Positions 20,930 to 33,844 of a stretch of DNA of 64,000 bases are shown here, piece after piece (the first letter of the stretch is position 1; every line of letters starts with the position of its first letter). The translations under genes and the position numbers were made by a program. Under the pieces are notes generated by a model that ran no database searches, was not told the DNA's origin, and was given only the letters and a program-made list of their open reading frames with translations. The DNA is taken from contig NC_031495.1 of the NCBI RefSeq assembly GCF_000237925.1, positions 62,168,939 to 62,232,938 of the forward strand, written 5' to 3'. The DNA is from Schistosoma mansoni (lineage: Eukaryota > Platyhelminthes > Trematoda > Strigeidida > Schistosomatidae).

Positions 20930-21785
20930 TAAAAACTCCGCCTGCAGACTTTCCAGGGTTACTGCTGATCCCAAACTCAGGGAAGGGAGAAAGTTGGGGC
21001 ATCGAGTTAGCGACTTCATCTCAAAGAAACGCAGCCTTGCTGAAAAAACGCCAACCAGATGAAAACAATTGACTATTTGAAATCAGTCTTGCGAGTTGAA
21101 TCATTTTCGTTTGGAAGAGCTATAACGCCTCAAAGTGAAGATCGAGATTCTTCGAAAATCACGAGGCCGATTACCCTTCTAACAAACAGAGCAACGAATA
21201 ATATAAGCACATAAGATGTCCAGATATTATCGCAGACTAAGCGAACTAATCAAATAGCTGAGGAAATGAAGAGATACAACTTGGCGGTACTCGGGATCAT
21301 CAAAAGCCATTGAACTCAAGCTGCACAGAAAAGGATAGATTCAGGGAAGATGCTGCTGTACTCTGGTCACGAAGAAGAAAACGATCCACAAACTCAGGGA
21401 GTTGCTCTGATGCTGTCCAAAGAAGCACGGGAAACACCCATAAGATGTGAATCTCAAGGACCCAGAATCATCAAAGCACCCTTCAAAACAAAGAAGGAGG
21501 GAGTTACAATGGATGTTATCCAATGTTATGTATCCACCAATAATATCAATGACGATAATAGAGATCAGTTTTACTAGAGGCTGCAATCGGTCATAGCGAA
21601 GTGCTCAGGATAGGGCTTGACCATGCTGATGGAAAACCTAAATGCCAAAGTCGGAATGGACAACACCGGGTATCAAGATATCATGGGACGACATGGACTG
21701 GAGACTGAGAGAAACTAACGAGAATAGTGACATATTTGCAAATTTATGTACATTCAACAAAATTGTTATAGGTGGCAATATTTTA
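20930..21785 (+). mobile_element. decayed RTE element, 5' leader and endonuclease part
   Basis: Collinear with the full-length RTE at 33845. The leader (from about 20937) carries the structured motif described separately, then come decayed endonuclease blocks: YSGHEEEN (21360), GVALMLSKEAR, DVIQCYVSTNN, MENLNAKVGM and MGRHGLE up to NLCTFNKIVIGG near 21770. It has many stops. The segment between here and the RT part at 23280 has been lost and is replaced by unrelated sequence. Confidence 0.75.
20937..21035 (+). ncRNA. RTE leader RNA motif, second copy
   Basis: Homologous to 33845-33945. Stem B is CTGA (20965-20968) with TCAG (20977-20980), two base-pair changes both compensated, around the 8-base loop TCCCAAAC. 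A stem-A equivalent, ACTTTC/GAAAGT (20948-20953 with 20989-20994), forms in a slightly shifted register. Confidence 0.45.
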
Positions 21786-23279
21786 TGGGATTACATCCGT
21801 CGGAAAGTGCTTGGTTTGTTGTGGTCAAACTATTTTAAACAAATGAGCTCCGTTTTAGATTAACGTTACGAAGAAATCAATTGTCAGATTATGGAAATAA
21901 TTTAACGTTGAATTGACTCAGCACGGTATTAGCATGATTTATAACTATTTCACTTTATCCATTAATCAATGCAAAGTAAACTTTTGAATAGATAAGTTTA
22001 CTGAGGTATTATTTTTAATTTAGGGTTTAAGTGTAAAATGGACCTTTCTCTGTTGTTCTTATTTTCTCACTCCTGTGCCAAAACATACTCAGTTCGTACG
22101 CACAAGTACTCAGTTTCAGAAGGTACCAGGATGTAGTCAACACTGCTCACGGTGGCTGTTTAGCAAGTGTCAGTAGAAAAAGGATGTTATGTCCTTTATA
22201 TATCATTATTCTTATGTGATGAGATCATCCGAATATGTTGCGATATTCCACAATTTTAGAACTTGAATGCTTGTGATTTTATTCCACCTCCAACAGTTCA
22301 ACTATTTGACCTACCACCCTTGAATTACGAATCTGAATTCAGCATCGCTTACTTGGGGTTAAGTAGCTTCATAGTTTTATCAGAAACAATAGATAATCTA
22401 GTGAACTAAAACTAATCCATGTCATCACGCTCATATTGTTGTTCTTGCTCTTTTCAAGTGAGAGAATAAATATGACACACAACCGTAAATCAATAAGCGA
22501 AATACGTTATGGATTAATAACGACTAAACACATGTTCCAGTTCAAATGGAAGGGATAGAACAAGCGGAAACACTGTTTCAAACAATCCGATCATGATGCC
22601 ATACTTGATTACAAAAATATAAGAATTTTCTTCATATCAACTTGACCAACAAACTGAAAGAAAATCCAGTATAGATATGAATTAATGGTCGAGATCAGAC
22701 GTTTTAATTGCATTGTTAGGAGACATGATAGCAAAGACCCTACCAGTCTAGAAATGACTGTAGCTTAAGAAGCTAAATCAGTCATACCAGTTATATAAAC
22801 AAACTACAACTCAAGCGTCGATTATGAGTATTGAAGTAACTCATTTGACACTTAGTGTGATGTCTCATGTAGTTCTGAGTTTGGAAGCATGGCAAAGCAG
22901 ATGTTTAGTGATTTTTGGTAACCAATAATTCCCCAGCTTATTCCAGTACTCTGTAAAACTGACATAAGATTTTGGTGAGATAGATAAAAAAGTTGACCTT
23001 CACTGAAAAATATGACGAGCACCATTTAAGATGCGCAGCACACAAAATAAAATAAGAATTAGTGAAATCTGTCCAGCCGTTCAGAAGTTAGGAGAGAAAA
23101 TATTTTACTCCATGAAATATTAACAACTTAGTTTTACCAGTGGACAAAATCTCTTGCTTATTATTTTATTCAATAGATCATGCAATGCTGAGCAAAATAG
23201 AGCAATAATCACCGAAATCCGACCAGCCGTTCAAAAGTTAGGAAAAAATATTTTTCTTCTTGAGAAACAGAAGTCAGAC
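21786..23279. other. unrelated sequence splitting the decayed RTE
   Basis: About 1.5 kb separates the two halves of the RTE copy, where the intact copy has about 960 bp of coding sequence. So this is a deletion plus an insertion. It contains a spaced duplication: a CCAGCCGTTCAGAAGTTAGG-like word at about 23073 and again (CCAGCCGTTCAAAAGTTAGG) at about 23223, 150 bases apart. No coding segment is recognised. Confidence 0.4.
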
Positions 23280-24320
23280 TTTCAAGTAACTGCAAACATG
23301 CTTCACCTTTTATTCAAGAAGACTTGGGTGGAGGAACAAGTCTGATGGACTGGAAATAAGGATACCCCATCAAAATATGAAGGAAAATAAGTTTGAACAA
23401 ATTCGAGAACTACAGAGGCATCACACTGCTGTCAGTACTAGAAAACGTTTTCAACAGAGTGTTGCTCAATCGGATGAAAGATCCAGTAGACGCCCTACTT
23501 CAAGGTCAGCCGTCTGGATTCCGTGAGTATCCACCATACACAGACCGAATTGTGACAATACGGATCATCGTGGAACAATCAGTTGAGTGGAACTCGTCAG
23601 TAGACATCAACTTTATTTACTATGGGAAGGCGTATTACAGTGTGGATGAGAGGACCTTAAGAAACTCTAATGGACAGTGTGGTGTACCTGAGAAAATCGT
23701 CAACATCATACGGAATTCATACGACGGACTACACTACCGAGTGGTGATTGGGGGACAGTTGATAGATACATCTTAAGTAAAGACGGCTAATGTAGCAGCA
23801 GCCTCTTTAGCCTCTGTAAATCGATAAATATTTGGGAATAAAATAAATAGCAGCTAACATCAACTTCAGAATTTTCAGTACAAACGTCATGAGGGTTCTG
23901 ACGTAGAGTGCTGAAATGTGGAGAACTGCCATAACCATCATCAGGACACTGAGGTATTTACAAACAACTGTCTACTCATGATACTCAGAGCCGTTGGCCG
24001 GATACCATCACTAATAACTTATTGTGAGAGAGCACAAATCAGCCATTAGCTTAACAGAGAATTAGGAAAAGACGTTAGAGATGGATAAAGCACATATTGT
24101 GGGAGTCATCAAACTGCATCACAAGACAAGCGCTAACTTGGAATCATGAACGGAAAAGGGAGACCGAGTAACATAATGCTCCGGGAATCGGAAGCAGAAT
24201 TGAAAAGAGTGAATAGCACCCGATAGCAACTCGAAATGTGAGACTCGGACAGTGCAAGCTGGAAGGTCCTGGTAGGCAGCTTATGGCTTCACGAGAGATC
24301 ACAGGCGTAATTAAGTAGGT
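23280..24320 (+). mobile_element. decayed RTE element, RT and C-terminal part
   Basis: Continuation of the RTE copy: LHLLFKKTWVEEQV (23300), FENYRGITLLSVLENVFNRV (23400), VDINFIYYGKAYYSVDE and [17 protein letters not shown] to 23776. The palm YADD region is largely lost. C-terminal debris follows, ending at a CACAGGCGTAATTAAGTAGG remnant of the (AAGT)n tail near 24320. Confidence 0.75.
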
Positions 24321-27060
24321 TACAAACCTGTTGACACAAAACATGTTTTGTTGAACCATCTCTGATCAATCTGCCTATGACTTTCAGCTAGTCAAGCACA
24401 AAGTATTATTTGTTAGCTCTTCTTATTCTCTATAAAGTTCAGGAATATTTTAAACCAGTGGCATAGTTCCTCTATCCAAAAACCATTAGACACCTTTCAT
24501 CTTCATTACCACAATGTATTAGTATTTATCTTAGCCAAGACATTTAACAAATCTTCAATTAGTGGCTCAAAAACTCCCGTGTCTTTTGATAACCAATCGG
24601 TGAATGATATACTAAGCATTTCTACAAATCGCTTTGTGTCTCGTACTTAGTAATTCTATAGGGGTATGTTTACTAGCTTCAATTGTTAAGGCTATGCAAG
24701 CCAGTGATATCTCAATAAAACTCTAGTAAGATGTTGCATACGCTTTAAGAAAATACAATCTATTTTCTGGACTTAAGATGGGTTAGAACGACTGACAATG
24801 TTTCATTTGAACCACCCTCAGTGATTGTTTTGTCTTCGTCGAAATACTTAAAAGTACACCTCTTACTTTTTCTAGATGAAATATTGATAGGGAAAGATTT
24901 CCCACATCAATTCCATCCTCTTCAAGCTTTACTGGACTCATCACTAGTTGAAGGTGCTCAATCAAACTCTGAAACGTATCACGTTTTAACCTGTGAAAAA
25001 CAGTACCAGTCCAAAAGTCTAAAGATGTCACGAACATACAGCGCTTAACAACTCTGTTGTCTGGTACCTTTTCTTACAGGATGAATATCGATATAAGTTC
25101 AACTGGAAATCGACAATGAAGAAATGTGGAAATGTACTTGGATAACGGTCAATGTATTGAGGTGTATAGAGTCTAAGACGACTAATTGTCAGGGGAGATG
25201 CGCAGCACGGCATACCCAAATGTGATTTGGCGTTGATGCTTGGCCCAGCTCGTTCAGCCAGGGATGTGTCCAGTAAAGCCAATACATTGACCGTATATTC
25301 GTAACATCTTCAAGAGATTCAGACACTATAACTATCATATCCTGATGTTTCGTGGTTTTTCATATTCTTCTTTCATTAAAAATGAGTTGAAGGAAGCAAT
25401 GGATGATGGTTTCATTAATCCTTGAGCTACGATATGACAAGTTATCAAAAGCTGTTTTTTGTAAAATTAGGAATTCATCCATGATTTTACTATTATCTTA
25501 TCGGGCTGTGTCACAGATCAGACTAGTTTAACTGTTCTTGTGGAGCTAGGTACATGGGCCGTAGCCAACGCTCTCTTTCAACCCGGATACGAGGACATGT
25601 CCTAGTGTGGTTCTATAATAGTGGGACGAATGCAGCTGGAAGTTCCATTTTTGAACATCTAATCGTCTATAATCACTAAATCGATCAACAGCTTTATTTA
25701 AATGTTGTTTATACAATCTGTCTAAATCTACATAGAGATCATCTTATCCAACTCCTTAAAACAGCAGAAACTCTTACCATCTATGAACTGAAGTCAGAAC
25801 AGTGCGTAAAAAGGAGTAAGTCTTACCGCCATAGTTGCCTTGACATTAAACTACTATTACCATCATTATTGTCATCATTATTTCATTTCATATTTGAAAA
25901 CATTCCTTTCTCCTTAATTATTTTTCACATCCTCATGATTGTATCCATAATTGTTTTTGATATTACTTCACTTCATTTCAACCTCTCTGTTACCTTTATT
26001 TAATGTATCGAAAACAGCTTAGATCAAACGCTACTCGACATATAAAAAGATGCAACAAGTATTTGAAATTTGACACCCTGAGCAGTAACACCTATAATCG
26101 AAACGTGCCAACCCAGTGAAATCAAAAGTCAGAAGCGAAGAGGTTCGGAGATAAACTTGATAGTCTATCAATATATCGAGAAGTGACTGATCTAAACTGG
26201 CTTGCGGTTGTAGGAGAAGTTGAGCACGGCGTATCGAATGTCAAAAACTCACAGGCCCAATGATCTTGGGGATTTATTTACCTCTACGACATAGCGGAAA
26301 TTTGTAATGGTTAGTCCCTCGATATGATAGAAATCCAAGGGCAGATTGGACCGAAAGGAATATATCATAGAAATGATGGTTTAAACAAGGCTCGGGGACA
26401 TTTTACTAGTCATACAGACAACTTGAACCACCTACATAATTAAGAAAATCAACACTCAGGGTTTAGTCAACTTCATCAGTGTTATTAGACAAGAGCGTGT
26501 AGATTGACGTCGATGAGAAATTCTAGTAGCTGTTTATCGACATCAATAGGTAAGAACAGAATACAATATGGTTCATGCTAAAATTTAGTTCGCGTAGTAA
26601 AGGGGGATTATAAAAGATTCAATTGTCATATATTTCACAAAGCTAAACTCTCTTAATCAATAAAGATCACTCCTGAATTTTTGGCTTTAGATAGAACTTA
26701 GAAGAGCATTACCTGGACGTTGAGTTTGTTTTTGGCTAACGTAAATATGTATACCTCAGGATTTTCTTTAACAAATCTTAGTGTAAAGCAATCATCTGGT
26801 TCCATCAAAAGGTCAGTATGAACTTTGAGGCTAATGACAAATGGGCCACACTTCCAAGGTTACACCATGGACACTTTCATATCATTTCACGCTTCAGTGT
26901 TAAAACCCGTTGTATTTCTACTTAATATGTGAAGAAATCACCTAAGATATCTCCAATGTGCACTTTAAAAAGCTCAAGTTCCGTTATATTTGCTCAACCA
27001 CGGGTCAAAGATGTTGGAAATTGGAAAAGGGTAGTGGGCTCTATTTGAATTCGAGCGTAG
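24321..27060. other. unassigned stretch upstream of the E2 gene
   Basis: Overlapping minus-strand frames at 24783-25037 and 25028-25282 look like decayed coding sequence, but no family motif is recognisable. The rest has no assignable repeat or gene. The 5' leader and promoter of the E2 gene should lie at the right end. No TATA box or other promoter element stands out. Confidence 0.3.
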
Positions 27061-27063
27061 CTG

Positions 27064-27084
27064 ATGGCCGATGGCATCTCGTAA
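27064..27084 (+). promoter_or_regulatory. short upstream ORF overlapping the E2 start
   Basis: An ATG at 27064, seven bases before the E2 start, opens a six-codon frame (MADGIS) that ends at 27084 inside the E2 coding region. If the transcript leader includes it, it would compete with the main start. In the main frame, ATG 27071 is the first that gives a complete E2 fold. Confidence 0.35.
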
Positions 27085-28981
27085 ACCTAACGCTAGTGCT
27101 GTTAAAGCACTCCAAAAGGAACTTAAAGATTTAAATGAGTTCCCAGTGGAGGGATTCAAAGTGATGGTTTCTGAAGAAGAGAACCTTTTCGTTTGGGATG
27201 TTGCCATATTTGGACCACCAATGACTTTGTATGAAGGAGGTTATTTCAAAGTAAGTTACTCTTTTTTACGTATATTTTTAGGCACGATTATGCTTCCCTG
27301 ACGATTATCCATATAGTCCTCCTACAATGCATTTTCTTAGCAGGATGTATCACCCAAACATATATGAAAATGGTGAAGTCTGTATATCGATTTTGCATTC
27401 CCCAGGTGATGACCCTCAGAGCGGTGAGCTGCCATCTGAGAGATGGAATCCGACGCAAAATGTCAGGTTAGCATGAATCTCACTAACTTTATTCGTTCAA
27501 GGACGATCCTTTTGAGTGTCATTTCCTTATTGAATGAACCAAACATCCATTCAGCTGCACATGTCGATGCGTCAGTGGCTTATAGGAAGTGGAAGGAGTC
27601 CAATGGAGTTCAGGATGAGTACGAACGTGTAGTTAAGTAAGTTTGTTATGAAGTGAAAGTCTAAAGTGTGAAGAGATCAACTGATTATTCTTACCGTGAC
27701 CATAAATTGAAGTGTATAGTTTAGTTATTTCATCCCAATTATGGACACATACCTAGTCTTCTCGTAGTTTGTATTTTCACTACAAGGCTTAGCTCCTCAT
27801 TATGACTCTCCATTTATTTACCTAGTGCCACGAACAGGAAATGCTGGCTGTAATATTCTTAGTATTATTCTCCACATGTTTTTGTGAAATGTATTCCTTT
27901 TCATATAACACACTCGTCTAATGTTGACGAAAGAGTTAATCATCCACGCGAGCTGCAAATCTTCATTATTTGAGAAGTGACTTCACATAGATTCAACCGG
28001 CAGTTAAGCAACCTACCTTAATCCTGAGCAAATTATGTTGCTTTTTGTTGACCTAGATGAAAAAGTCAAAATTTGCTTAGCTTATGAAGCTTCTCAGTGG
28101 TCTTTCCTACATGTCATAGTTTCATCCAGCACAAACTATTGTCTTAGATACTGCTAACATTGTGTCCCTGCATTTATATGTTGTTTCACTCAACTAGGGC
28201 CAACAAAAGCAACCAAATTTAGCTCATTTATCAAATACAGGTTATTGGGCTGTGGACCACTCTGTTAAAATACTGATTATCCAAACGGGATTGTGATATA
28301 ATGTAATGATTATTCAAAGACAGTTTAGAAGGTAATTTTACTCACATAACTTTATTAAAGTGAAGCAATCTAATAAAGTAATAAATGCACGCGTTGCTGA
28401 AATCATCTCTCTTTTTCAACTAACACCTGTTTATGCTATAGGTTTGCTACCTATACTCTGGATTAAAGTTGTAATTGTACTATGAAATACTGGTAGTCAG
28501 GCACAGTTTTCTGATCTATATCTATTTTAACTCAGTCGTGATTTTCAGAGGTCATACTTTCTTTTGTCCCACTTTTTAAACGACTTCCTAAATATCCTTT
28601 TTCTACTCTAGATCACTCGTTAAAGCTACTCACGAGGAGGCTAAACAAGATGGAGTCACTGTTCCAACCACCCTTGAGGAATACTGTGTTAGTGGTAGAC
28701 CTGTGTCTAAAACATTTTATCAATGTGATGATGTAGATGGACTATCTGATTATGATGATCATGACGAATACTATGGCTCTGATGATGATGACAATGATGT
28801 GTCAACTGATGTGAAAGAAGATGAAGAAATCAATCCTACCAAAGAGTCTCAATCCTCTACAAAGATAGATTCTGGAGTAGAAGACCCATGTATAAGTAAG
28901 GCGGGAAAGTCTGGGGAATCCTCGAGAGTTGTCGACCATAGAATGTCAAATGAATGTAGCCGTGTTACATCACCAAGCTAG
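27071..28981 (+). CDS. UBE2R2: ubiquitin-conjugating enzyme E2 R (CDC34-like)
   Basis: E2 enzyme that accepts ubiquitin on a cysteine and passes it to substrates of cullin-RING (SCF) ligases. Four exons: 27071-27250, 27282-27466, 27502-27636 and 28612-28981, giving 289 residues. Introns 1 and 2 are only 31 and 35 bp, intron 3 is 976 bp, all GT-AG. Seen: FPVEGFKV and [11 protein letters not shown] near the N-terminus, the HPN motif at 84-86, active-site Cys94 in NGEVCISIL, and directly after it the acidic loop insert [20 protein letters not shown] that defines the CDC34/UBE2R and UBE2G class. VPTTLEEYC and a long Asp/Glu-rich tail ([20 protein letters not shown]) bind the basic canyon of cullin in the family. 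At 289 aa it is longer than human UBE2R2 (238) because of an extended Ser/Lys-rich tail. No breaks. Confidence 0.95.
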
Positions 28982-30630
28982 TTTATCCGTCTTGTCTTTG
29001 AGCGCGGGAGTCTTACTGGTTACTTTATACTTTTTCTTGACTGGAGCAGCAAAGATTATTAAAATAGTCCCTATGGTTTATAAACGTTGTTTTCGCAGAG
29101 TTACTTATTCAGATTCACATTTTGGGCGACTTAGTGTTTTGCATTCAATGGTCTATATTCTATTGGATGTAAAGGATTTTGGTTGATTTTGTAAATCAGT
29201 TATTTTGCTATTTTGGACACTATGTACATGACATCAACTACTATCACTACTATTCTTGCTTATCTTTACTAGTTTGTAACAGTCAGACAAATATACACAA
29301 ATACAATTCTTGTACATTTTTTCACTTGCATTGGGCTTCCACTTTTCATTGATCTTTGTCTTTAAGTTTATCACTACTTAGAAAAGCGTGAACCAAGCTT
29401 TTGCACGAAATTTACCATATTGTTTGCATGGTCATATTTAGTATTGTTCCCGGCTTTCTATGCTTTTCTCACGTTACTGTTAAAATTCCACAAAGATTTA
29501 GGACTTCAATTATCTACTTAGCTTGTATATTTGAGATCTTCTCAGCTGTTTGACATTTTACTTATCGGTTGATGATGAATGACGTGGATTTCACCAGGGG
29601 AATTGGTTTATGTTTATTTTTGTAGGTTCTATCATGTTTTGAGCATGGTAAAGATTTGTATCTCAATAAGATAAATCGGTGGTATCTGATTACAGAATGA
29701 AACCTTTCGCCATAGGTAACACAATACCACCTAAATATTTTGGACGTACCAGTGTATCAGGCGCAAAGTTGATCACTTTGCGAGTCATAATATTGGACTG
29801 TGTGACGTTATTTCCCGTAATAAATTAAAAGAAGCATCTACAGTTGATAAACGAGGATAGATTTCTCTAATCACTATATTTTTTGTAATTAGAACATTCG
29901 TACTTTTATTTAAAAACAGATGGATATAGTTTACTGTTCCTCATGTTCTACAACCCCAGATCTGTGTTCAGTTGAATGCTAGGACTATTATAACGTAATT
30001 GGATTAACCCAAATAGCCTTATTTTAGAGTGATTATCCATGCTTATTGAGAAAAGTATTTTAGTCCATATAGGCTCAAACAGTTATTGATAAAATTCGGT
30101 CAAGTGGGATTACACTCAACTCGTGAGCTCTATCACCTCATTTAGTTAAAAAAGCCAAAACCAAGATTAATAAATACCATGAGTCATCCTATTAAATTCC
30201 TCTGCTCACTCAATTTACACTAGTCGTAACCTGAAATTTACTAAATATTAGAGGGCTGGTGTCAGTGTTCAGTTTAGACTACTGATTTGTGGTAAGCAAC
30301 TAAAATAGCTGAGATTCCAGTTGAACACCTCAGTGTTTTGTCTCTCAATTTAGGTGTCCCAATAAACGTAAATAGACCATATGGGCCATCGTTGCAGAGG
30401 CTCGATAAATCTTTCACCCATTCTGAGATACATATCTAGATTCGGACCATGCTTTCTTATGAGCATGCGTTTGCTTGCATCTTACTGGACGCAGGGAATC
30501 TACAGTAAGAAACCCACGTATAGTTCGATTTAATTACGAAAGGGTCAAGTGTGTATTTCGGAAGAATATATACTAGTGACCACAAATAAAAGGTTAAGAA
30601 AAACTAGTAGATTTGATTGGGGTCTACTTA
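28982..30630. other. E2 3' flank and unassigned stretch
   Basis: Presumed 3'UTR and flank of the E2 gene. A frame at 28929-29186 with a hydrophobic run overlaps the E2 stop in another frame and is not supported as a gene. Nothing else recognised. Confidence 0.35.
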
Positions 30631-30639
30631 ATTGATAGA

Positions 30640-32300
30640 TACTCGGAAACTTATTTCTTCAGGCTTCGAATGAGTCGAGGAGCAAAGGTAACTTAAATGT
30701 AGACTGTCGATCAGTCTACACAACGATTGCGAGCAGTGGTGTGTAGCTATGTAAAAAGCAGCGGCAGTAGGTAACAGCAGATAACTTTCCAGACTTGTTA
30801 GAGAGATAAGTACTAAAAATTCAGAAGTCAGTGAAACGATTTCTCAAAAGGATTAGACATTAGTCCATTCTCAACACAGAATACTGCAACGATGGAAAGA
30901 ACAATTTAACCGCTCTCCAGCTACACTTCAATTGCCTACTTTCACCAAGCAACCTGGATGAGATGTCGACCAAGGCCTTCCGACTCTTAAAGAAGTAAAA
31001 AAGACGGTTAGTCCCAAACAAGGGAGTATAGCAAACCCTGATAAATTGACCCCCTATAGATTGTTAAGGATGATAGTCCAGTTCTGGCTGTTAAATTGAC
31101 TGAGATATTAGCTAGAGTCTAGGAATTGGGAGTACTCCTGTCTGCCTGGTCTGAATCACTGATCGTCCCAATCTGTAAGCAAGGACAAGATCTTCGTGTG
31201 ATAAACCACAGCGAAATCAGACCAACTAATATAGCGTTTAAAATATTAGCCTCTATAATTACCAAACTAGGGCATATAAAGAGCAAAATCAGGAAAACCA
31301 TTGGTTTCAGATTTGGGTGTGGATATGTAGACCAAAAAACCTCCCCATGTCAAGTACTGGAACAAACACACCTATCAACTCCCAACCAAAATTGTATTTC
31401 TCGACTTTGAGGCAGCGTTCGACTCTGTAGATTGACAAGTTTTATGGCAGTGATTGTTACTGAACGGCGTACTGAAGAATCACACTAACCTTGTACAGGC
31501 TATGTACTCGAATACTACTGGTGAAGTGGTGACCTCAACTGGTGTTCGTCAGGTTGCTCGCCTTCCTCATTTCAATTTAACTTTGCAACATTGGTTCTTT
31601 TGAAGATAACGTTCTCATCATCTGACTTTTCGGAGGTTGATCTTCTACTAAGAGATTCACTTGTTGACTTACAATACGCAGATGATTTAGTTCTGTTTGG
31701 TGGAGACTCTTACAAAATGCAGAGTCTTGTGACCATCTTAAGCAACAATGGATTAATATTTGGTATGTGCCTCTCTCCTTACAAGTGCAAAATGTTTTTT
31801 CAGTGGCTGGTCCGCATCAACAGTCGAACTAATGATAGGGAATGAATTGGTTTATTTTATAGATCACTTCACTTATCTCCAAATCTTAGTCAGCTCATGT
31901 TGGTTGGTGTCTTAAGAAAGGTCGACTGACTTTTACCAACTTTCTGCTTGGATGAGATTAACAAACTAAGACATGGAGTTAGTTTTTGGAAACACTGATT
32001 TTCGAACCGAGCCACGTAGGTTGGTGGGGACTACCTGGTTGGAGTCTGTGTGATTATCGTGATTAATGGTTAGAGACTTTGGATGATATGGCTCAAAATC
32101 GTTTTCCATGGTGTAGGTCCACTCGCTCTTTCCCCTATATTCTAAGTTCCTCATAAACGTTTCAACTTTCTTCTCGAATTGTATCTTGGACTTCTAAGCT
32201 TTTTTTGTTACCAATAATACTGCTACTATCTCTAATAGTTTGGGATTCGCCATTACAATTTCATCTCTCTTTCCCAATGGATTATGATAACTTAGATCTT
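30640..32300 (+). mobile_element. decayed LINE, same family as 13225-14852
   Basis: Pieces in order: an N-terminal region alike to 37960-38180 (AVGNSR-type words near 30750), SAWSESLIVPICKQGQD (31140), LVDLQYADDLVLFGGDSYKMQSL with the YADD motif (31665-31730), and MCLSPYKCKMFFQWL. C-terminal debris near 32020-32130 matches the WLETLSDMAQNR end of the other copy. Many stops and frame changes. Confidence 0.65.
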
Positions 32301-33835
32301 TATTTATATGCACCAGTTTCTGCGTGGAGTATGACTGTCTGAGATTAATATCAGTTTATCAGTATATGTTTCTGTGACTACTGATATTGTCAAGGAGTGC
32401 TAATAGCTATGCAACATTTAAATAATAGTCTTTTTTATAGCTACTGGTAATCATCCACTACGAAAAAACACCTTAGAATCACTTTTTTTCTTCATGTGTT
32501 CGAATATGATCCGTAGGAAACTATTATTTCCCACGCAACACAATCTTTCACAAAATACTGTTTTATTTCTACGAAATTAGGATTTTACTATTGCTTATGA
32601 TGTTCTTTTTAAATGTAACAGCTAAAGAGATTTAAAAATTCTTGTTTTATTCTTTCTTTCCTTTGTCTTTACTTATTCTTCGTTGGGAACTTGAAAAACG
32701 TAACTATTGTTGTGAAGTAACTCTCTAAGTTTAGATTTATTTCGTTGTTACCAATAGTATTAAATAGTTATAAAAAGTATATGATGAGTCTCTTACGACT
32801 GGTTAATAATGTATATTTTTGTCAAACTAAATAAATATAACAAGTAGAATTATAGTGATGTTCGCTTTGTTTTTGTAGTACACTCCTGTATTTAATTATA
32901 TTTCACTTAGAGGGTACTTGTATTTATGTGAAATTAATTTGTCTCAACTGTTGACTTGGTAATAAATTGGGAGTTGTGTCTTATGGAGCCAAAGGTCATC
33001 TATCTAAACATTCAGCTGCCATTTATTTAGTCATAGTTTCATATCTTTCACTATCTAATTCAATTTATGTAATAGACTAGTGATATAACGGATGGTTTAA
33101 AATATTATTCTCCTAGGTATACTACGACTATGAGACTAGTCATGGTATATAGAATCCAGGATTTACGACCCAGAATAGAGAACCAGAGTATGGACCAAAC
33201 AATACATTATTCCACACAATTACAAGCAGTTACTATCGGTTAGTCCGGAGTAGAAATCAATGAAAGGGAAGGAAATCACACATAATAATCAGTAGGCTAA
33301 ATGTTTTGTTAGTCCATACTCAGTAGCAAATTTTTTTTCACTATCACATATCAACTAGTTTCGCTAGTTTTTACATTGTTACTGCATAGAGCAACTGAAT
33401 TGCATGTGAAATTTGTTTTTTGACATGGAACAATGATTTTGTATATTACTGCTGATTATTTAATCTCAATAATGCTTGCTATTCATTGGTCCATCACACA
33501 CAAGGAAATAATCTCGTAGTTTGTCGCTTTGTTTTGTTACTAGGCTGCTTATTAAGTAATCTCCGAATAAACTGATTGGTGAAATAAACTGTAGAATAGA
33601 GGGCTCAACATAAATCAAATGTTATGTCTTCATATTTCTGTCAGTTTATTGAACCATAAAATTCTTTATGATTGATAAATGCAGGTTGCGCCGTCTTTTC
33701 TTTTTTCGTCACATCATTCGGTCATTTCACAGAACATTTTGTCTATATTGAAGCAATATTTGCTTACCTAAGGATGTTATTTTCTTATTCATTTGTAAAC
33801 AGTGGTAGGTATTTGTTTCCACAGTTGTATAATGT
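32301..33835. other. AT-rich stretch without recognised feature
   Basis: No coding or repeat assignment. It ends at the target site of the RTE insertion. Confidence 0.4.
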
Positions 33836-33844
33836 ATTTATCTC

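Noticed and set aside
28929-29186. 85-codon frame with a hydrophobic run after the E2 gene
   Set aside because: It overlaps the E2 stop region in another frame and has no splice or family support. Most likely 3'UTR.
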